From contig CM057009.1 in the NCBI GenBank assembly GCA_029891345.1, forward strand, positions 93,605,416-93,669,415: DNA of 64,000 nucleotides, written 5' to 3'. A program made the position numbers and the translations under genes. The stretch's first letter is position 1; each line of letters starts with the position of its first letter. The notes below the pieces were generated by a model, which had not been told where the DNA came from, made no database searches, and saw only the letters and a program-made list of their open reading frames with translations. The stretch is from Dryococelus australis. Lineage: Eukaryota; Arthropoda; Insecta; Phasmatodea; Phasmatidae. This document shows positions 37,741 through 50,396 of this stretch, piece after piece.

Positions 37741-38747
37741 TCCCTCCTTAACCTCTTCTAGACACGGTGAGACGTACACACCAATCTGCAACCAACGAGA
37801 AAGTGGCAACCAGAGAACTTTACAGAAATGTCAGTAAATCTCAACACAGACAACTGTTTGCTACAGTTCCACCTGAACCTTGTAGCTTCAGAGTTGGGTC
37901 AAAGAAAAATTACAAATGCATTACCATTACGCAGAGACAATTTATTTTTCCTATGTGACAATATATAAAAATACACAATCTCGGAGTATGAATATTGCAT
38001 CAGTGTCAAACTACTGCCTTTTATGTTGTAAAATATAACTAATTATATTTTATTTGGTTTTTCAAACTATGGCAGTATAACTTAAATGCTATAAAAATAT
38101 TTCCACCCACCTATTTTTAATAAAGAAACCAGCATTTACAAACTGTATTACTCATATAACATTATACAGCATACTACATTTAATCTTGATACAGTTTTTT
38201 TCATATCATAGGAGATGGAATTGGATTAGAGGTTATGTGTTAAGTGTAACAGCCAATTAGGTAATCCTTTGTAACAAAGTGTTGGTTATTGCATAGAAAT
38301 GTTATTTCTATGATTTGTATTAATTAAAAAAAAAAAATCTAATGTTTGATATATATTTAGGCTATGTAAGTCAGTTTTCCTTGGAAGAATTGGGGTGGTA
38401 GTGATAATTAAAGAAAACAGATTTTTGACAAATTTGTGATATTTCATAAACAGGTTTTTTTTGTTTGTGCAGTAAAGCAACAAATTCATATTTGTTGAGT
38501 CTTTCAATCTATTTATCGCTGTGCATTTAATTTAAAAAATAAAGTGTATTTAAATAAATAAGATAAAATATGTGATATAATGTAGGAAAGTATTTGGCTG
38601 TCACATTTTCACGTTTTTGTTTATGGCATGGTAACATTATAAAAAATGATAGTCACAATTGAGGTATAAGTGTGAGCAGAATGTGAAACAAGACTTTCTT
38701 TTTTAAATAGTTTATTGTACTGATTATGGCTATATTTTTTATTTCAG
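37741..38747. other. AT-rich DNA ending in the 3' splice site of a SIK exon
   Basis: No gene. A T-rich tract runs into TTTATTTCAG at 38738-38747, the acceptor of the following exon. The rest is assumed to be intron. Confidence 0.6.
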
Positions 38748-38898
38748 TCTGTGCAGTCACAAACCTTCGACCATATTAGTGCCATTTATCATTTGCTGGT
38801 TGATAAGTTGAAAAGTAAAGAGAAACAAATGGCTGTCTGTTCTGAGACTAACCCAGTGCATAGTGTTTCAAGTCAGCGGAAATCCAGTATTACAACAG
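38748..38898 (+). CDS. Salt-inducible kinase (SIK3-like), exon with second half of UBA-like region
   Basis: Splice sites are clear: TTTATTTCAG before 38748 and GTATGT after 38898. The 151-bp exon reads in phase 0 at its start and ends with one extra base. It encodes QTFDHISAIYHLLVDKLK, matching the last helix of the UBA-like domain that follows the kinase domain in the SIK/QSK branch of AMPK-related kinases. Later in the exon SSQRKSSITT aligns in position and pattern with the basophilic phosphosite that binds 14-3-3 in SIK proteins (R-x-x-S/T-I type). SIKs are LKB1-activated, PKA-inhibited Ser/Thr kinases that phosphorylate CRTC coactivators and class IIa HDACs. The kinase domain and first UBA helices must lie in upstream exons not seen. 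Confidence 0.85.
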
Positions 38899-41800
38899 GT
38901 ATGTACATGTATTTGTCTGCTCCAATTAGCAATGCAACCTGCCAAACATGTCACAAACGTATAATTTACGAGCAATGAATCTGTGGAAATATATGCTACA
39001 AAACCATAATATTCTTAACATATTAATGATTTGAGAGGAAAGAATGAATGCCATAATTCAGTTGCATATAACACACTGAGAAAAAACAGACACAAAATTA
39101 ATATGCGACCAGTTTGTGTAGAAGAGAGAAGTTTTCATTTGTTAAGATTATAACCATTTGTTTATTTACAGTTTTATAAAGGAAAATCGAGTATGAATAT
39201 CCAACACTGCAGATTATGCAATTTCTTAGCTGTGGCCAGAGTTGAGAGTATGTGGCATTTTTAAAATGGTTCTGGAGCAGGTTTTGTCATCTCAAGATGG
39301 CATGACAACCACTGTAATAGTGCTTTAAGGATGTTGGCTATCATAAAATGCAATTTTTTTTTATTTCTGAAAATCTTTTTAACACTAGATATTAATAATA
39401 CGGTTATTCTCAGGGAATTTTAAATTCTTTGTTTCAACATTTTTTTAGAGCGTGAAAATCTCAGTTTACTTATTTACTGTTCTACAGATAACTAACTTAA
39501 ATCATTTATATTGAAAAAACTGTGTTATGAACTACCGCAAGACATGTAAGTAATTTAAAAAAATATACATATATATATATTGCTGTTTTGTTAAAAAATT
39601 ATTGTAAATAGAAAAAGTTTCCATAGTTTTGATTTGTTGCTGTCCCAGAATTTTATAGGGCATCTTTTGTTGACAATATCTTCAAGTAAACTGTTGCACC
39701 ACACTTTCCACATGAGAACCCGGCCAAAAATGTCCTCCTTACTAGGGCATAAGATTAAACTGAGTACTCCAGCAGTAGGAGGGTAGAGTCTAAACCACTG
39801 AGTCAACTGCCAGTCATATAACTTGACAAATAATTCTTTGAGAACTGTTAAACCAAAACATTTTACACTTTTCTGGAATAGTTACTATGAGTGATGTCTA
39901 CATTTAAAAAATATCTTGAGTGATAAATATAATACTGAATTTTTTTTTTAACCAGTGCCCTTTAGTCAAGTGTATTAATTATTATTTAATATAAAGGTCT
40001 ACAGAGTTTATGTTTTTAATCCATTCTGCATTCTTTCACCTCATGCCAATATAAATATTGACAGGTGACTTCCACCTATGTTTTCCTCATCTTCTGTTGA
40101 AAGTCCTCTGGATTTACTCAATAAATAAAAATCAAAAGTAATACCTAACTGTTTCAGTGAAGCAATATAATTATGTGTGAACATTTGTTGAACTTAATTG
40201 TTTTTCTCTTTTAGATATTGTTAATGAATCTATTTATGACTTCCAACTTATTATTGCAAATGCACCATGTTATTGTGTATAAGTAATACATGCCAGGCTG
40301 GATATCTCTAAGTCACCCTTGGAGCCGGTCATGAAATAAAAATAATTTTTTTCTGCATTTCCTTCTCCAAGTAACCTTGGTGTGCTCCCAATTTGGTAAC
40401 TAAGGTAAGGGTAGTATACTTATTATTGGGATGCCTTATGCCTGTGTGATGTGTGTCAATTTCCATGTCTTGTGAGAGGCCAATCTGATGTACAGCATCC
40501 TCATTGCACAATGCTGGTTTAGTAGTGTAAATTAGCTTTACACAACTGAATTTACAGGCATGTATTTCTTGTACACAATGTTGTGCTGCCTTTGTGACAA
40601 TATGTTGTAAATTACTTTCATAACAATATTAATGCCATTAGTTATGTTTGGCCCTTCCAAGGCCATAAGAAGTTTTTTGTGTTAATGAGATAGCCACAGA
40701 AGTGCCAAACATGATTCTCATTTACTCTTGCCGTATACAAAAAATATTGCAGTGTAGATACATCCTCATTAAATAGATGCAGGGCTCAAATTTTCTCTGG
40801 ACCTAGGCATTACTCATGGATAATTTGGAGTATTTATCTCTTCATACAAGAAACAACATGTCTAAAACCAGCATCAAATAATAGAAAATTTATTTTTAAT
40901 AAATATATCATTAGTCGATATAGATTTTTTTATATGATTAAGTGCTTCCAAATTAAGCATGTTTTTAATTAATTTCAACGGAATATTACAAAATCCTATA
41001 AATGTAGTGTTCTTTATGATCATAATGTTATAATTTTCCAAAGTTTTTTGGCTTATCCAATTGTTAAAGGGATGGAGGACTTAAGTAAACGAGTTAATAA
41101 TAATTTCCTAATTTATTTATGTAAACGATAAAAAAAAAATTTCCAAACTTACTATTTTGACAACAGTAGCCATCACTTGCTATTTACAGCTAATATTGAT
41201 ATTATTATCCCTCACCTAGGAAATTAATTCAAACACTTAAATTTGCATGTGGGAATCGTGCCGGATGATGCCGCTAGTTGGCAGGTATTCTGGGGATTTC
41301 CCATTTCCCCCAGCCTTGCATTCCGGCACTGCTTCATACTCACGTCGCTTTAACCTCGTCAGCTCTCAAGACCTCAGTGTTAAGAGCCGCTGAAATTACT
41401 TTTTTTTTTCTCCCACTCAAACACTAAAACCTGTTTTTCAACATCAACTGAATTATTACAAAAAAATTATATATTTATTATCTGACAGTTCCAGTATTTA
41501 TTATCAAGTGTCTATCACTTATCCTTTCAATCCCACCGTATTTAAATCCTAATATCACCAGTCTTTCCTATCCAGAATGTTCTATGGCACCTTGAGTGCT
41601 CCCATACACATACACACTGTAATCATCCACTGCACACACACACACACACTCATCTGCCGCAGTCTCTCACACCTTCATCTGCCGCTGGTCCTCTAGGTTC
41701 ACTGCTCACTGCAATACACCAGCTGGCTTTCACATACTCTCGAACCTCTGGTGGCACCAGTATATATTGTGTCTATGATATCGCTGAGAACATTCTTTAC

Positions 41801-42654
41801 AGTCGGCCCACGCATTAGGGGGAGATGATGAGAAAGCTTACACAGTAGTGTACAGATGCTGACCCATCCATTAGGAGGGAGGAGGGGTGGTAATGCCAGT
41901 TCACATCAGTCATCATTCTGCTGTCATGCCTGTCTTGCTGCCATAGCAGGTCCATGTAGGGTAGGGGCTAGGGTGGGGTGGGTCAAGTCATGGTGTCCTA
42001 CCTACTGCTGTGCATTGAGTGGATGTGTGTGCTACCAGTGTGAAGGGTGGATGGTCCACATGTAATAACAACAATATTTTCAGATGTATCAAAATGACCA
42101 TTGAAATGATGTATTTCTTAGTGTGCAAGTACCTTTAAAATTAATTCTTGAATACATGCATTCTACAAACAAAAGTTGCCACTTGCTTGTTTTCTGTGAA
42201 TTTTCTTTAAATGTTTCCAATGTAGTTTGACCTCTAGAGAAGGAAGTATGTTTACACTGTGCATAATTACATATGGTTCCTGATCCATCAAAGTCCTCCC
42301 CTTCAGCCTGTTGTCAATATAAGCTACCATCCATGCCTCATGCCACACTATAATGTCAAAATGAATATTCTGCATGAATTATCTTAAGTTCTTTTTATCT
42401 GCTGGATAATATAACGTAAGGGTACTGCTTTAATTGTACCTATTTTGAAGTTGTTAATAAAAATTAATTATAGCATGTCTCCCAATACATGAGCTTTCAT
42501 TGTGTGTGTGTGTGTTTGAATGTGTGAATGCATGCACATGTACACATGTGTGTATGTGTGTACAAATACACCTGTGTACAAATGCAAGTGCATGTGAAAA
42601 TGTTCATTGTGCTTAACTGGAAGTCGAGACTAACAATACATTTTATGGTTGCAG
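38899..42654 (+). other. SIK intron (~3.8 kb)
   Basis: Bounded by GTATGT at 38899 and a TTTATGGTTGCAG acceptor ending at 42654; phase 1. AT-rich, with a tRNA-like SINE candidate (39640-39825), an unassigned repeat-like patch at 40270-40560, and a GC-richer patch at 41230-42060 that contains one copy of the dispersed motif (41357-41388). A (GT)n run at 42498-42513 lies shortly before the acceptor. Confidence 0.75.
39640..39825 (-). repeat. Possible tRNA-derived SINE
   Basis: On the minus strand the start reads TTGACTCAGTGGTTTAGACT (about 39808-39789), close to a pol III A box as in tRNAs. About 40 bp further, CAGTTTAATCTT is placed like a weak B box. A non-tRNA body follows toward 39640. No second copy was found in the window to define the ends. 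Confidence 0.35.
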
Positions 42655-42776
42655 GAGTTGTTGATCGAAGCCCTGTCAGTGAAAATGAAGCAGAATCCAG
42701 TGACACACTTCTATTGTCAGTACCAGGAATACCAATTTGGAATGCACAGTTTGGTGATTCACAGTTTCTGGACAAG
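42655..42776 (+). CDS. Salt-inducible kinase (SIK3-like), middle exon
   Basis: The acceptor TTATGGTTGCAG precedes 42655 and the donor GTATTC follows 42776. The 122-bp exon takes the single base left by the previous exon (G + GA = Gly) and ends in phase 0. It encodes an acidic, Ser-rich stretch (VSENEAESSDTLLL) and then VPGIPIWNAQFGDSQFLDK. It belongs to the disordered regulatory tail after the UBA-like region. I do not recognise a catalytic or binding motif in it; assignment rests on exact phase continuity with both neighbours. Confidence 0.75.
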
Positions 42777-43250
42777 GTATTCTCTGTAAAGTAATAGCTG
42801 ATACACATAGTGTGAATGTTACTTATGTGCATTTTTAAATTCTTTAATATGCCTGCAACAGGCAAAGTTTTTATATATTATAGCTAAAATTTAATGTATC
42901 ATTGCAGTTTCAATTATTTTCCCCTGAAAAATCTACACTTGTGTTAAGTTGTATTTTACAATGTGATGGGGGGGGAAAAAATGCTTTGTTCCTATAAGTA
43001 ACGTTTTTTTTTTTTACATATTTCAAGCAATCAGCAGAAATATTATAAACAGTAGGGATGTGTAGAAATTAAAATTTATTAATTCTATCTATAACTTCTG
43101 TAGGCATTAATGGAAAAAACATAATGGTGTAACCTTGAGAACTGTAAACAGATCAGAAAGGATCGTTTCTGAGAATGGTAAACAATGCCATGTTTCATAT
43201 CATGTAAAGTATTCAACAAAAGTATTACAAAAATTATATACATATGTTAA

Positions 43251-43330
43251 TACAGTGGAAGCCCGGAATACCACGGCCCGGTATACCACGGATTTGGTTA
43301 TATCGCGGGGCAATTTATGTCCCCCAGCCT
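43251..43330 (+). mobile_element. One end of a pogo/Tigger-like (Tc1-mariner) element
   Basis: TA followed by CAGTGGAAGCCCGGAATACC, then two more CCACGG/ATACCACGG units and TATATCGCGGGG, is the layout of pogo/Tigger terminal inverted repeats (start CAGT at a TA target). The matching right end was not found in the next 1.2 kb, and no transposase is visible, so this is a truncated or rearranged non-autonomous copy. Confidence 0.5.
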
Positions 43331-43800
43331 GAATAAATAAATAAGTGGAAAGCATGCAGTCAGATAGGCGTGTAGTCTGTTGGCGGGTGGTCATGAGTCA
43401 GGGACGTTGATGGATGAGGCGGAGGGAGCGGCCACGCATTCTCCCTGCAGAGATCTATTTTACTGATTCTTTACAGCCAATGGTGTATGTTTTTCTGTAT
43501 TCAATTTCGTTGGCGTGGTGCGAAGCTTTGACATAAGTATTCCTAGTGGTCCTTTTTTATGTGACCCTATTATACCTGTTCTGCTGTTTGGTTGTAAACA
43601 GACAAAAAAAAGATACAGTGGCAACCTTTCCATCTTATCTGAGCGTTGGATCAATGTAGGGGGATGGCACTGCCATATTCCAAACCGTAAATCATACTCA
43701 CAAGTGTCCTGCTGTCACACATTTACTGGCACTTACAAGTTGACATGAATGAAATTTGCGTATATAGTATAGTGTAATACATAATCATTAAAGTAATGCT

Positions 43801-44175
43801 GTAGACACTAATTATAATATGTGTGTAGCAGCTATAACAATAGGTCTTCCCATTTTTGGAAAAAAAAATCCCAAATTTGATGCGGGCCTCAAAATTTGTG
43901 CTTCTATGTAATTTTCAGGCATATAATTAATATCCTACGGGGTATAGCTCTACGTTATCATTATAATTATTATCTAGACACTTTGATTGTAATTTGTATG
44001 TAGTGGCTATTCGGTATGTCTTCCCGTTTTCGAAAAAAATAATACGAAATTTCAGATACACCTCAAAATTCGTGCTCCTATGTCATTTACAGGCCTATTA
44101 TTAATCTCCTTCGGAATATAGTGCTATATAATCACTATAATTATGATGTAGACACTTTGATTATAATGTATATAT
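43801..44175. repeat. Tandem repeat, ~174-bp unit, about 2.1 copies
   Basis: The landmark (G/C)TAGACACT recurs at 43801, 43974 and 44148 (spacing 173 and 174). Each unit also carries GTCTTCCC, an A-rich run, CTCAAAATT(T/C)GTGCT and a TATAGxxCTA stretch in the same order. The two full units are roughly 75-80% similar. Size and layout resemble a satellite monomer or the internal repeat of a non-autonomous transposon. Confidence 0.85.
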
Positions 44176-44432
44176 ACCTGCTAAATGAAAAAAAAATTTC
44201 CAAGCGAACAAGCTATTGTGGACAAGTCTTAATGCAGAAAAGGGGCCTTTCATTGCATGTCACAAATTATTCACATTTTTTTTATTTTTTTTTTATTTTT
44301 CCTTTTGAAAATGAAAATCAGATGAGCAAGCGACATGTTTCACATCACGTGAGGCACTGATAGATCCCATCTACAGTGCAAGCATGCATTCGACCTTTGG
44401 ACACGAGATTCCTTTCTCTTTCATACTTCCTA

Positions 44433-44816
44433 TCAACCAGGCCCAGCGGGTGGCGTAAAAGTGCAGTGGGGAGGAGGGGGGTGAACTCCCTTCTCCAACC
44501 CGCATAACAAACAACTCGTAGCGAATACCGCCCTTTGTGGAATAAGTACATCCTTTGCCTGGAAAATGTGGTCTTTTTTAGTTATTCTTGCTGGAATGCA
44601 TGTGACCCCTTTCATCGCAGCGAGTTTCTCTTCTGTTTCCCTCCCTTGGGTGCTGTCAAGTCCGGTGATGCAGATAAAAAAAATGATGTTCCAATAGCAA
44701 GGGGCTAAACATTTCATGAGTTGCAGCAGTAAATAACAATTGCCCCGTGTTTGACAGATAGGATCACACCACATTAGAACACTGGCTTTTTTTTTTTTGC
44801 TGCTGTACTTGGCCAC
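44433..44816 (-). other. Unrecognised open frame, probably not a gene
   Basis: A 127-codon minus frame with a run of Lys near its start, two central hydrophobic stretches and Cys pairs, inside a GC-moderate patch. No family is recognisable. It is flanked by (TA)n at 44881-44904 and lies in a repeat-rich intron, so old transposon sequence is the likeliest explanation. Confidence 0.15.
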
Positions 44817-45049
44817 TCCCGAATAGCATGGAAAGCTGTAACGCGGTTATGAGTTATGGCCCCCAACAGCTGTGTTATTTTATATATATATATATATATA
44901 TATAACAAAAGGTCCAATATCTCCTCATAGGTATTAGACGTTCTGCATTCCAGGGACATTACAGATTGCCTTTCTATCTATGCCTCGGTCTTCCATGGCC
45001 TATTTTCGCTCAAGTTCTCTCAGACCTCATTAAATTTGCTGTTATATAA

Positions 45050-45105
45050 AAAAAAATATATATATATATATATACACACATACACACACACACGCACGTG
45101 TATAG
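45050..45105. repeat. (TA)n-(CA)n microsatellite
   Basis: A-run, about 25 bp of TA, then about 25 bp of CA with interruptions. Simple-sequence repeat. Confidence 0.9.
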
Positions 45106-48100
45106 TATTAACATACTTTTTTAAAAATAAAAATTTTAACTTTAAGAAAAATACAGAAGAGAAATCTTACATGTCTAAATTTTTATTATGGAATAAAACT
45201 ATATCAACCTAGCCCTAAAATGAAGTGCTTCATACAAAATCACGTATTTAAATGCAACCAGTATATTGCTACCCCTCGTATTCACCAAGTGTAACTTTAT
45301 TTCTTACTTAAACAATCTGATCATACATACACTCTTTTATATCGTAAAATAATTTTATTACATTACTCATTAATTTATTTTAACAACTATTAGCAATGTT
45401 GACCACTTGTTACCAATGGGCAAAGAAGCGCAGACAGCATAAATTCCATATTAAAAAATACCTTAAAAGGTGCTTCTGAAAACTCATGCTATTAATTATA
45501 ATCGCTTGTCCATGGCCCAATATATTAACCGTAACAAAATCTTTCTAGGCCGGCCACATGTCTTTAAACGTAACCATTTAGCGCAGTGGTCTTGACTACC
45601 TAGTGTAAAACTATTTGTCAACCAAAGAATCACACTTGACTCAACCAACTCAATACCAAACGAGTTAATTCGGCCTATTATTATCTAGAATTAAGTTTAA
45701 AATGGTTTCCTAAATTTATACATAGTATTGATCACCAAAGGAGCGAACAAACACGTCTGAAAGATTGTTACCAAAACACGCAATGTGTCGCAAACAGACG
45801 TGAGTTGATCTCAAATATTTTTGGAACAGAACTCTTTAAATGTTCAAGACACACAACACACAAGTTAAATAGCTGTTGTTCATGCATCTCAAAGGCATAC
45901 ATTAGACCAACAAATTCATTTACTAATTAGAAATTATACAACTTAAAGTGGTCACCATTCTGGTTAACGCCAAAGTATAAGAATTTCCTCATATAATATT
46001 GGTTTTTTTATCAGCATAACACCAGAAACAGTGATCACTATGACATGTTTCAAGCAATATCATTTATTCACACACAGATGCAAGTGGATGACACGTGCAG
46101 CCTTACCAAAGCCTCACGCAGACCATGACAATTTAAAATATTTTAAAAATGCTTGTAAAATTTATGGTTAGCAGACTGAGCACCGACTGAGCACCATTAT
46201 AGGAACGTGGAAGTGAGAACAGCTGTTTCCAGACACCAAAATGTACATGGCACACAAGGCCTCATGTAAGAAAGAGAAATCAAACATTATGTGCTCAAAC
46301 ACCTCAAGGGTCTACTGAATGTAAGCATTACCAATTACTATATCAAAAATCACAAAAATACTATTGGTCACCACGACTCACCATATGAATTTTCCTTGGG
46401 CATTACTTAAAAATTTAGAGAAAATGTGGTGACCACACACGACACACATAAATGATAATGACTTCATAAAGCCCCAGTTTCATGATGTCATCTGACTTTC
46501 ATGATGATTTCCTGAGCTATCCTCCCTGAGCAACTGTGCATTAGAAAAGACGGCCAGAATCAGGTGCGCAAGGACTTAAATTAACACAACCTCTTGAAGA
46601 AGGAGGGGGGGGAAAGGAAGTGATAGCCAAGGAGAGGGGATGAGCTGGTCAAGGGCAAGCCGCATAGCCAGAAGTTCATCCATAATTATCATGTGACAGT
46701 AGTGCCATTGCAGCTGCACAACACGCCTCACACTGAAACGCTGTTGAGAAGATGCTAGACTACACAGATGAAGTCAACCTTGTGCTCATTAGAATCTGGT
46801 GCCATCTGGCATGTAATTGGCAAAAACGTTACACAAGAACACTTCAGGCAATACAAAGAAAACATACAAAAAATTTACATGGTTGAATAGCCAGACGGCC
46901 ATACTCAAATTAAGATTAATTCTCATCTGCTCGTGCCTTGATACACATTAAAAGTTCACATCAGGTAAAAAAAGCCTCACTGCAGAAATTATTAACTTAA
47001 GAGCCATCCGAAAGGTCGGTGGGCCAAAGCTGGCTGTGGGGGTGAAATTAAATGGTTTATGGCACAAGCTCAGAGAAGAGACTGCCCAATGGCCGTTGGA
47101 AGCAGAGCATGTGCACGTTGCCGGAAATGACGGCCCTGTGGACCACACAAGCAAAGATTTAACATTAGCATAGATGAAAATGGTATGGAACAATATTAAC
47201 TCAAGGAATCACTATAAAGTGTGTGGGAGTATATTGTAAAATAATCATATAAAATAATGCTTAATTATAACACGCCTCTTAAATCACAAGACCGTGCACA
47301 GGAGTACACTGCAATAAATACATCAAAGATGGCTTAAATTTAACACACCCTTTGCTACGCCTTAAATCACCAGAGTAACAGTGATATTTTGTTGGCATTT
47401 TAAATATTGAAAGAAACATGATTTGATTTGACAGGCAACTATATTTTAAAACTTCATGTATAAAACTGGGTGCTATTAAAAGGATTATTTATAATTACCC
47501 ATGAGAAATCTCTGAACATTTTACATAAAAACCCTTTATTACTTTCCATTACACTCGGCTGTTATTTATGTTACACATAACGTTAAGCAAAACTTTAATA
47601 CTGAGCATAATTTTGGCTGGTAATATGAAAAATTAAATATAGTTACAACCATAAAAGTCTAAATATCTTGAAAGATGTATTTGCACACACACTAACATTT
47701 ATAAAAATATATTACTTTGGCTTACGTAAAAATTTAAGTATCATAAAGCCATTAAATCTTTGAACATTCTTGAAAGAACATTTATCAAGGCTGATAATAA
47801 TGCAAATGTTTAAGTTTAAACACCCTTTATACCAAACACAAACACTATCAGAGTTATGTGTAGCAAATTCTAAGTTCCTACTAAGGGACTCGCAAAACTC
47901 CCTTTCTTTCATCCTGATCAAAAGTCATAACCAGTTATAAATGTGTACTTATCTCATGCCAGTGTCCAGGGGCCGCTTCTTCCCGAGTAAGTGGCAAAAC
48001 TGGCTATTTATACAAAAATGTTCACAACTCTCCTCCACAGTCCTGGGGCTCAAACAAATAATTTGAAACATAACCAATCAGGATTCTAATTTAATAAGTA

Positions 48101-48959
48101 TTCCTGCCCACTTCTGGTATATTTCACTTCACATGGGGCTGCCGTATTTCCGATGAAGGCACTTTCATGCGCTACTGCTGACGCTAATGCTGTGCTATAG
48201 CGTCCGGCAGAACCCAAAGCCGCTTATTCAGTTATTGTGAAGCTCACGCTGCTGCTGGATGGCTTGGCTAAGTATCCACGACCTACCCCAACCTGCTCAG
48301 CTGATTGATGCTGAGCTGCGCTGCCTTTCACAAGGCAGCTGCATGATGTGGTGTTTTGTGGGTTTGCAGATAAGTTAGGACGACTTCATACACAGCTATT
48401 AGGTTGTATTTCGCAGGAATTTGCATACTTATGTCGAAACTGCATAGATTTTTGGGGGGGCACTGGATGGAAACATAGCAAGTTGAAATATTGTGCAGGT
48501 CATGTTGGGCAGGCAGAAAATGACTAAACTTGAGACAACCCGCCTCACCCTTAAATCATAAAAACGTGCACAGGAGTACACTGTAAAAAAAAAAAAGAAA
48601 TACAAAGGATACTTATATTTAATGCATGCTGGAACAACACTTGTGGGCCCTCGAGGTGTTCTGCGCACACATAACACATGCACTGACCACATCACATGCA
48701 TAAAACTCGTGCGCAAGCAGCCCGCGGTGGCCTTATGCCGGCCAAGGGACGAAGTCGGGTGACAGTACTTACGCCTATAAAAGTTTCTTGATTTTTCAAG
48801 TGATCTATTAGATGAGATATAATATGTTATGATTTCCTTTTCTTTGCTTTATAATTTTGTATCATCAATTTTAAATGTTGATATGAACTTAAATTTTACA
48901 ATATTATAAAATAATGAATTGCAATGTGATAAATATGTAAGCTTGCAATAATTTATTGT

Positions 48960-49125
48960 GATCTGAGTGGAGACAACATAGGCTGTAGTTGACAGTGTCT
49001 CCTACCCAGTAACTCAAGTAAGGAGTAATGGGATTCAAACCCATTTGTGGCAGCATGCAGAAAGACAATTCAGTCATGTAAAAGTCAGCTAGCTGTTGGC
49101 TTCTATCACTCTGGCCAGTAATGCA
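48960..49125 (-). repeat. Possible tRNA-derived SINE
   Basis: On the minus strand TGGCCAGAGTGATAGAAG (about 49118-49098) is a fair pol III A box, and about 60 bp later GGGTTTGAATCCC (about 49043-49030) is a near-perfect B box. This A/B spacing is longer than in a functional tRNA and no cloverleaf forms convincingly, which favours a SINE over a tRNA gene. Confidence 0.4.
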
Positions 49126-49739
49126 GAGTGTGGAGGAGACGTGGTAAGTCCCTCAGTGAGAGAAATAGTTGTGTTTTGGAATAATGACCTAACTCACTGA
49201 TTGTTCCTCAAAATCTTTTATATTAAAAATTAAATAAATTTTAAGTTTATAGTTTTTCAGAGGATTAAAAATTAAAAATTTGTCATCAGAAGCTGTATAG
49301 AGGTTGACAATACATGAAGTATTAATTTGAACTTATTAAAATGCAAAGAAAATTTAACTCACACCTGAAATAATTCTGCTGTAAACTGTGTATTGAAATT
49401 TTGTAACTTATGGTAAAATGCACATTCCCTGAGAACCTCATTATTATTGCCAGAAAGAAAATTTGAAAAATTTTAATAATGATAAGTTTTTATTCATTGT
49501 AATTATTTACATAATTTTAGTGCCCTGAAACGACTGTATGCCTTGGTTGAGGTACACTTTTACATAAATAAAACAAAACAAAGTTACATAACAAGTGATG
49601 ATAAACAAACAAAAATAGTACAAATACAAAAAAAATTAATATAATAAAAATGAACACCACCATTTAATAACAACAAACATGCAATAAGAAAAAACATACC
49701 AAAACATGGACAACACATAAATGTAACAATAATAATATT

Positions 49740-50391
49740 ATTTATTTATTTATTATCTTATTTTGGACTTTATGTGCCACCCAACATTGTTAACCATTAA
49801 CAGGTTGACACGTACATACAAACATACAAAATAAAACAGAAATTTACAAGTACATATAAATAGACACAAATTAATTAAATACAAATTCATAAAACGCACA
49901 ACATAATATATAACATATTAACAAACAGAAAATGGACAAATATACATACGTTCAACACAACTATGATACAAGTTACATAAATAAATATAAAAATAAAAAT
50001 AATTGAGGAAACAAACAGCAATTGTTTAATTTAACCTAATAAAAGTTAATAACCCTTTAAAAGTTAGTTACAAATGAAGATTGTAGTGAGATAGAGCTTG
50101 TTCTAATACAATGCATAAATATCTCATGAAATGTAATTTTCTTCCCCATAAATGTATCAAAATCAAAAAAATATTTTTGTTATCATTTAGAACACACCTT
50201 TTGATTCAATCATTTTTTTTTATTTAGTGTAAAAAAAAACAGTATTCAAAATTCTAGAGTTGTAAATCGGAATTGTTAAAAACACCAAGTTATTAACAGG
50301 ACAAAAGAGGTATGAAAGTAAAGCATTTATAAAAAATAATGCATCTGTAACATCATGTCAAATTTTCAGAGACTGGGTTTTATATTTTTTG
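49740..50391 (-). mobile_element. 3' part of Jockey/CR1-type LINE, downstream of copia insertion
   Basis: Read on the minus strand directly after the copia element, the sequence continues in a pattern expected for the C-terminal tail of a Jockey-type RT (a short DALFFINALLSYLFCPVNN-like stretch). It then runs into AT-rich 3' UTR and ends near a (TAAA)n-like run (about 49740-49755), the usual tail of this LINE group. Together with 54895-55530 it forms one element split by the copia insertion. Confidence 0.5.
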
Positions 50392-50396
50392 AGCTC

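Noticed and set aside
49030-49118. Possible tRNA gene from A and B boxes on the minus strand
   Set aside because: Spacing is too long and stems do not pair into a cloverleaf; kept only as a SINE candidate.
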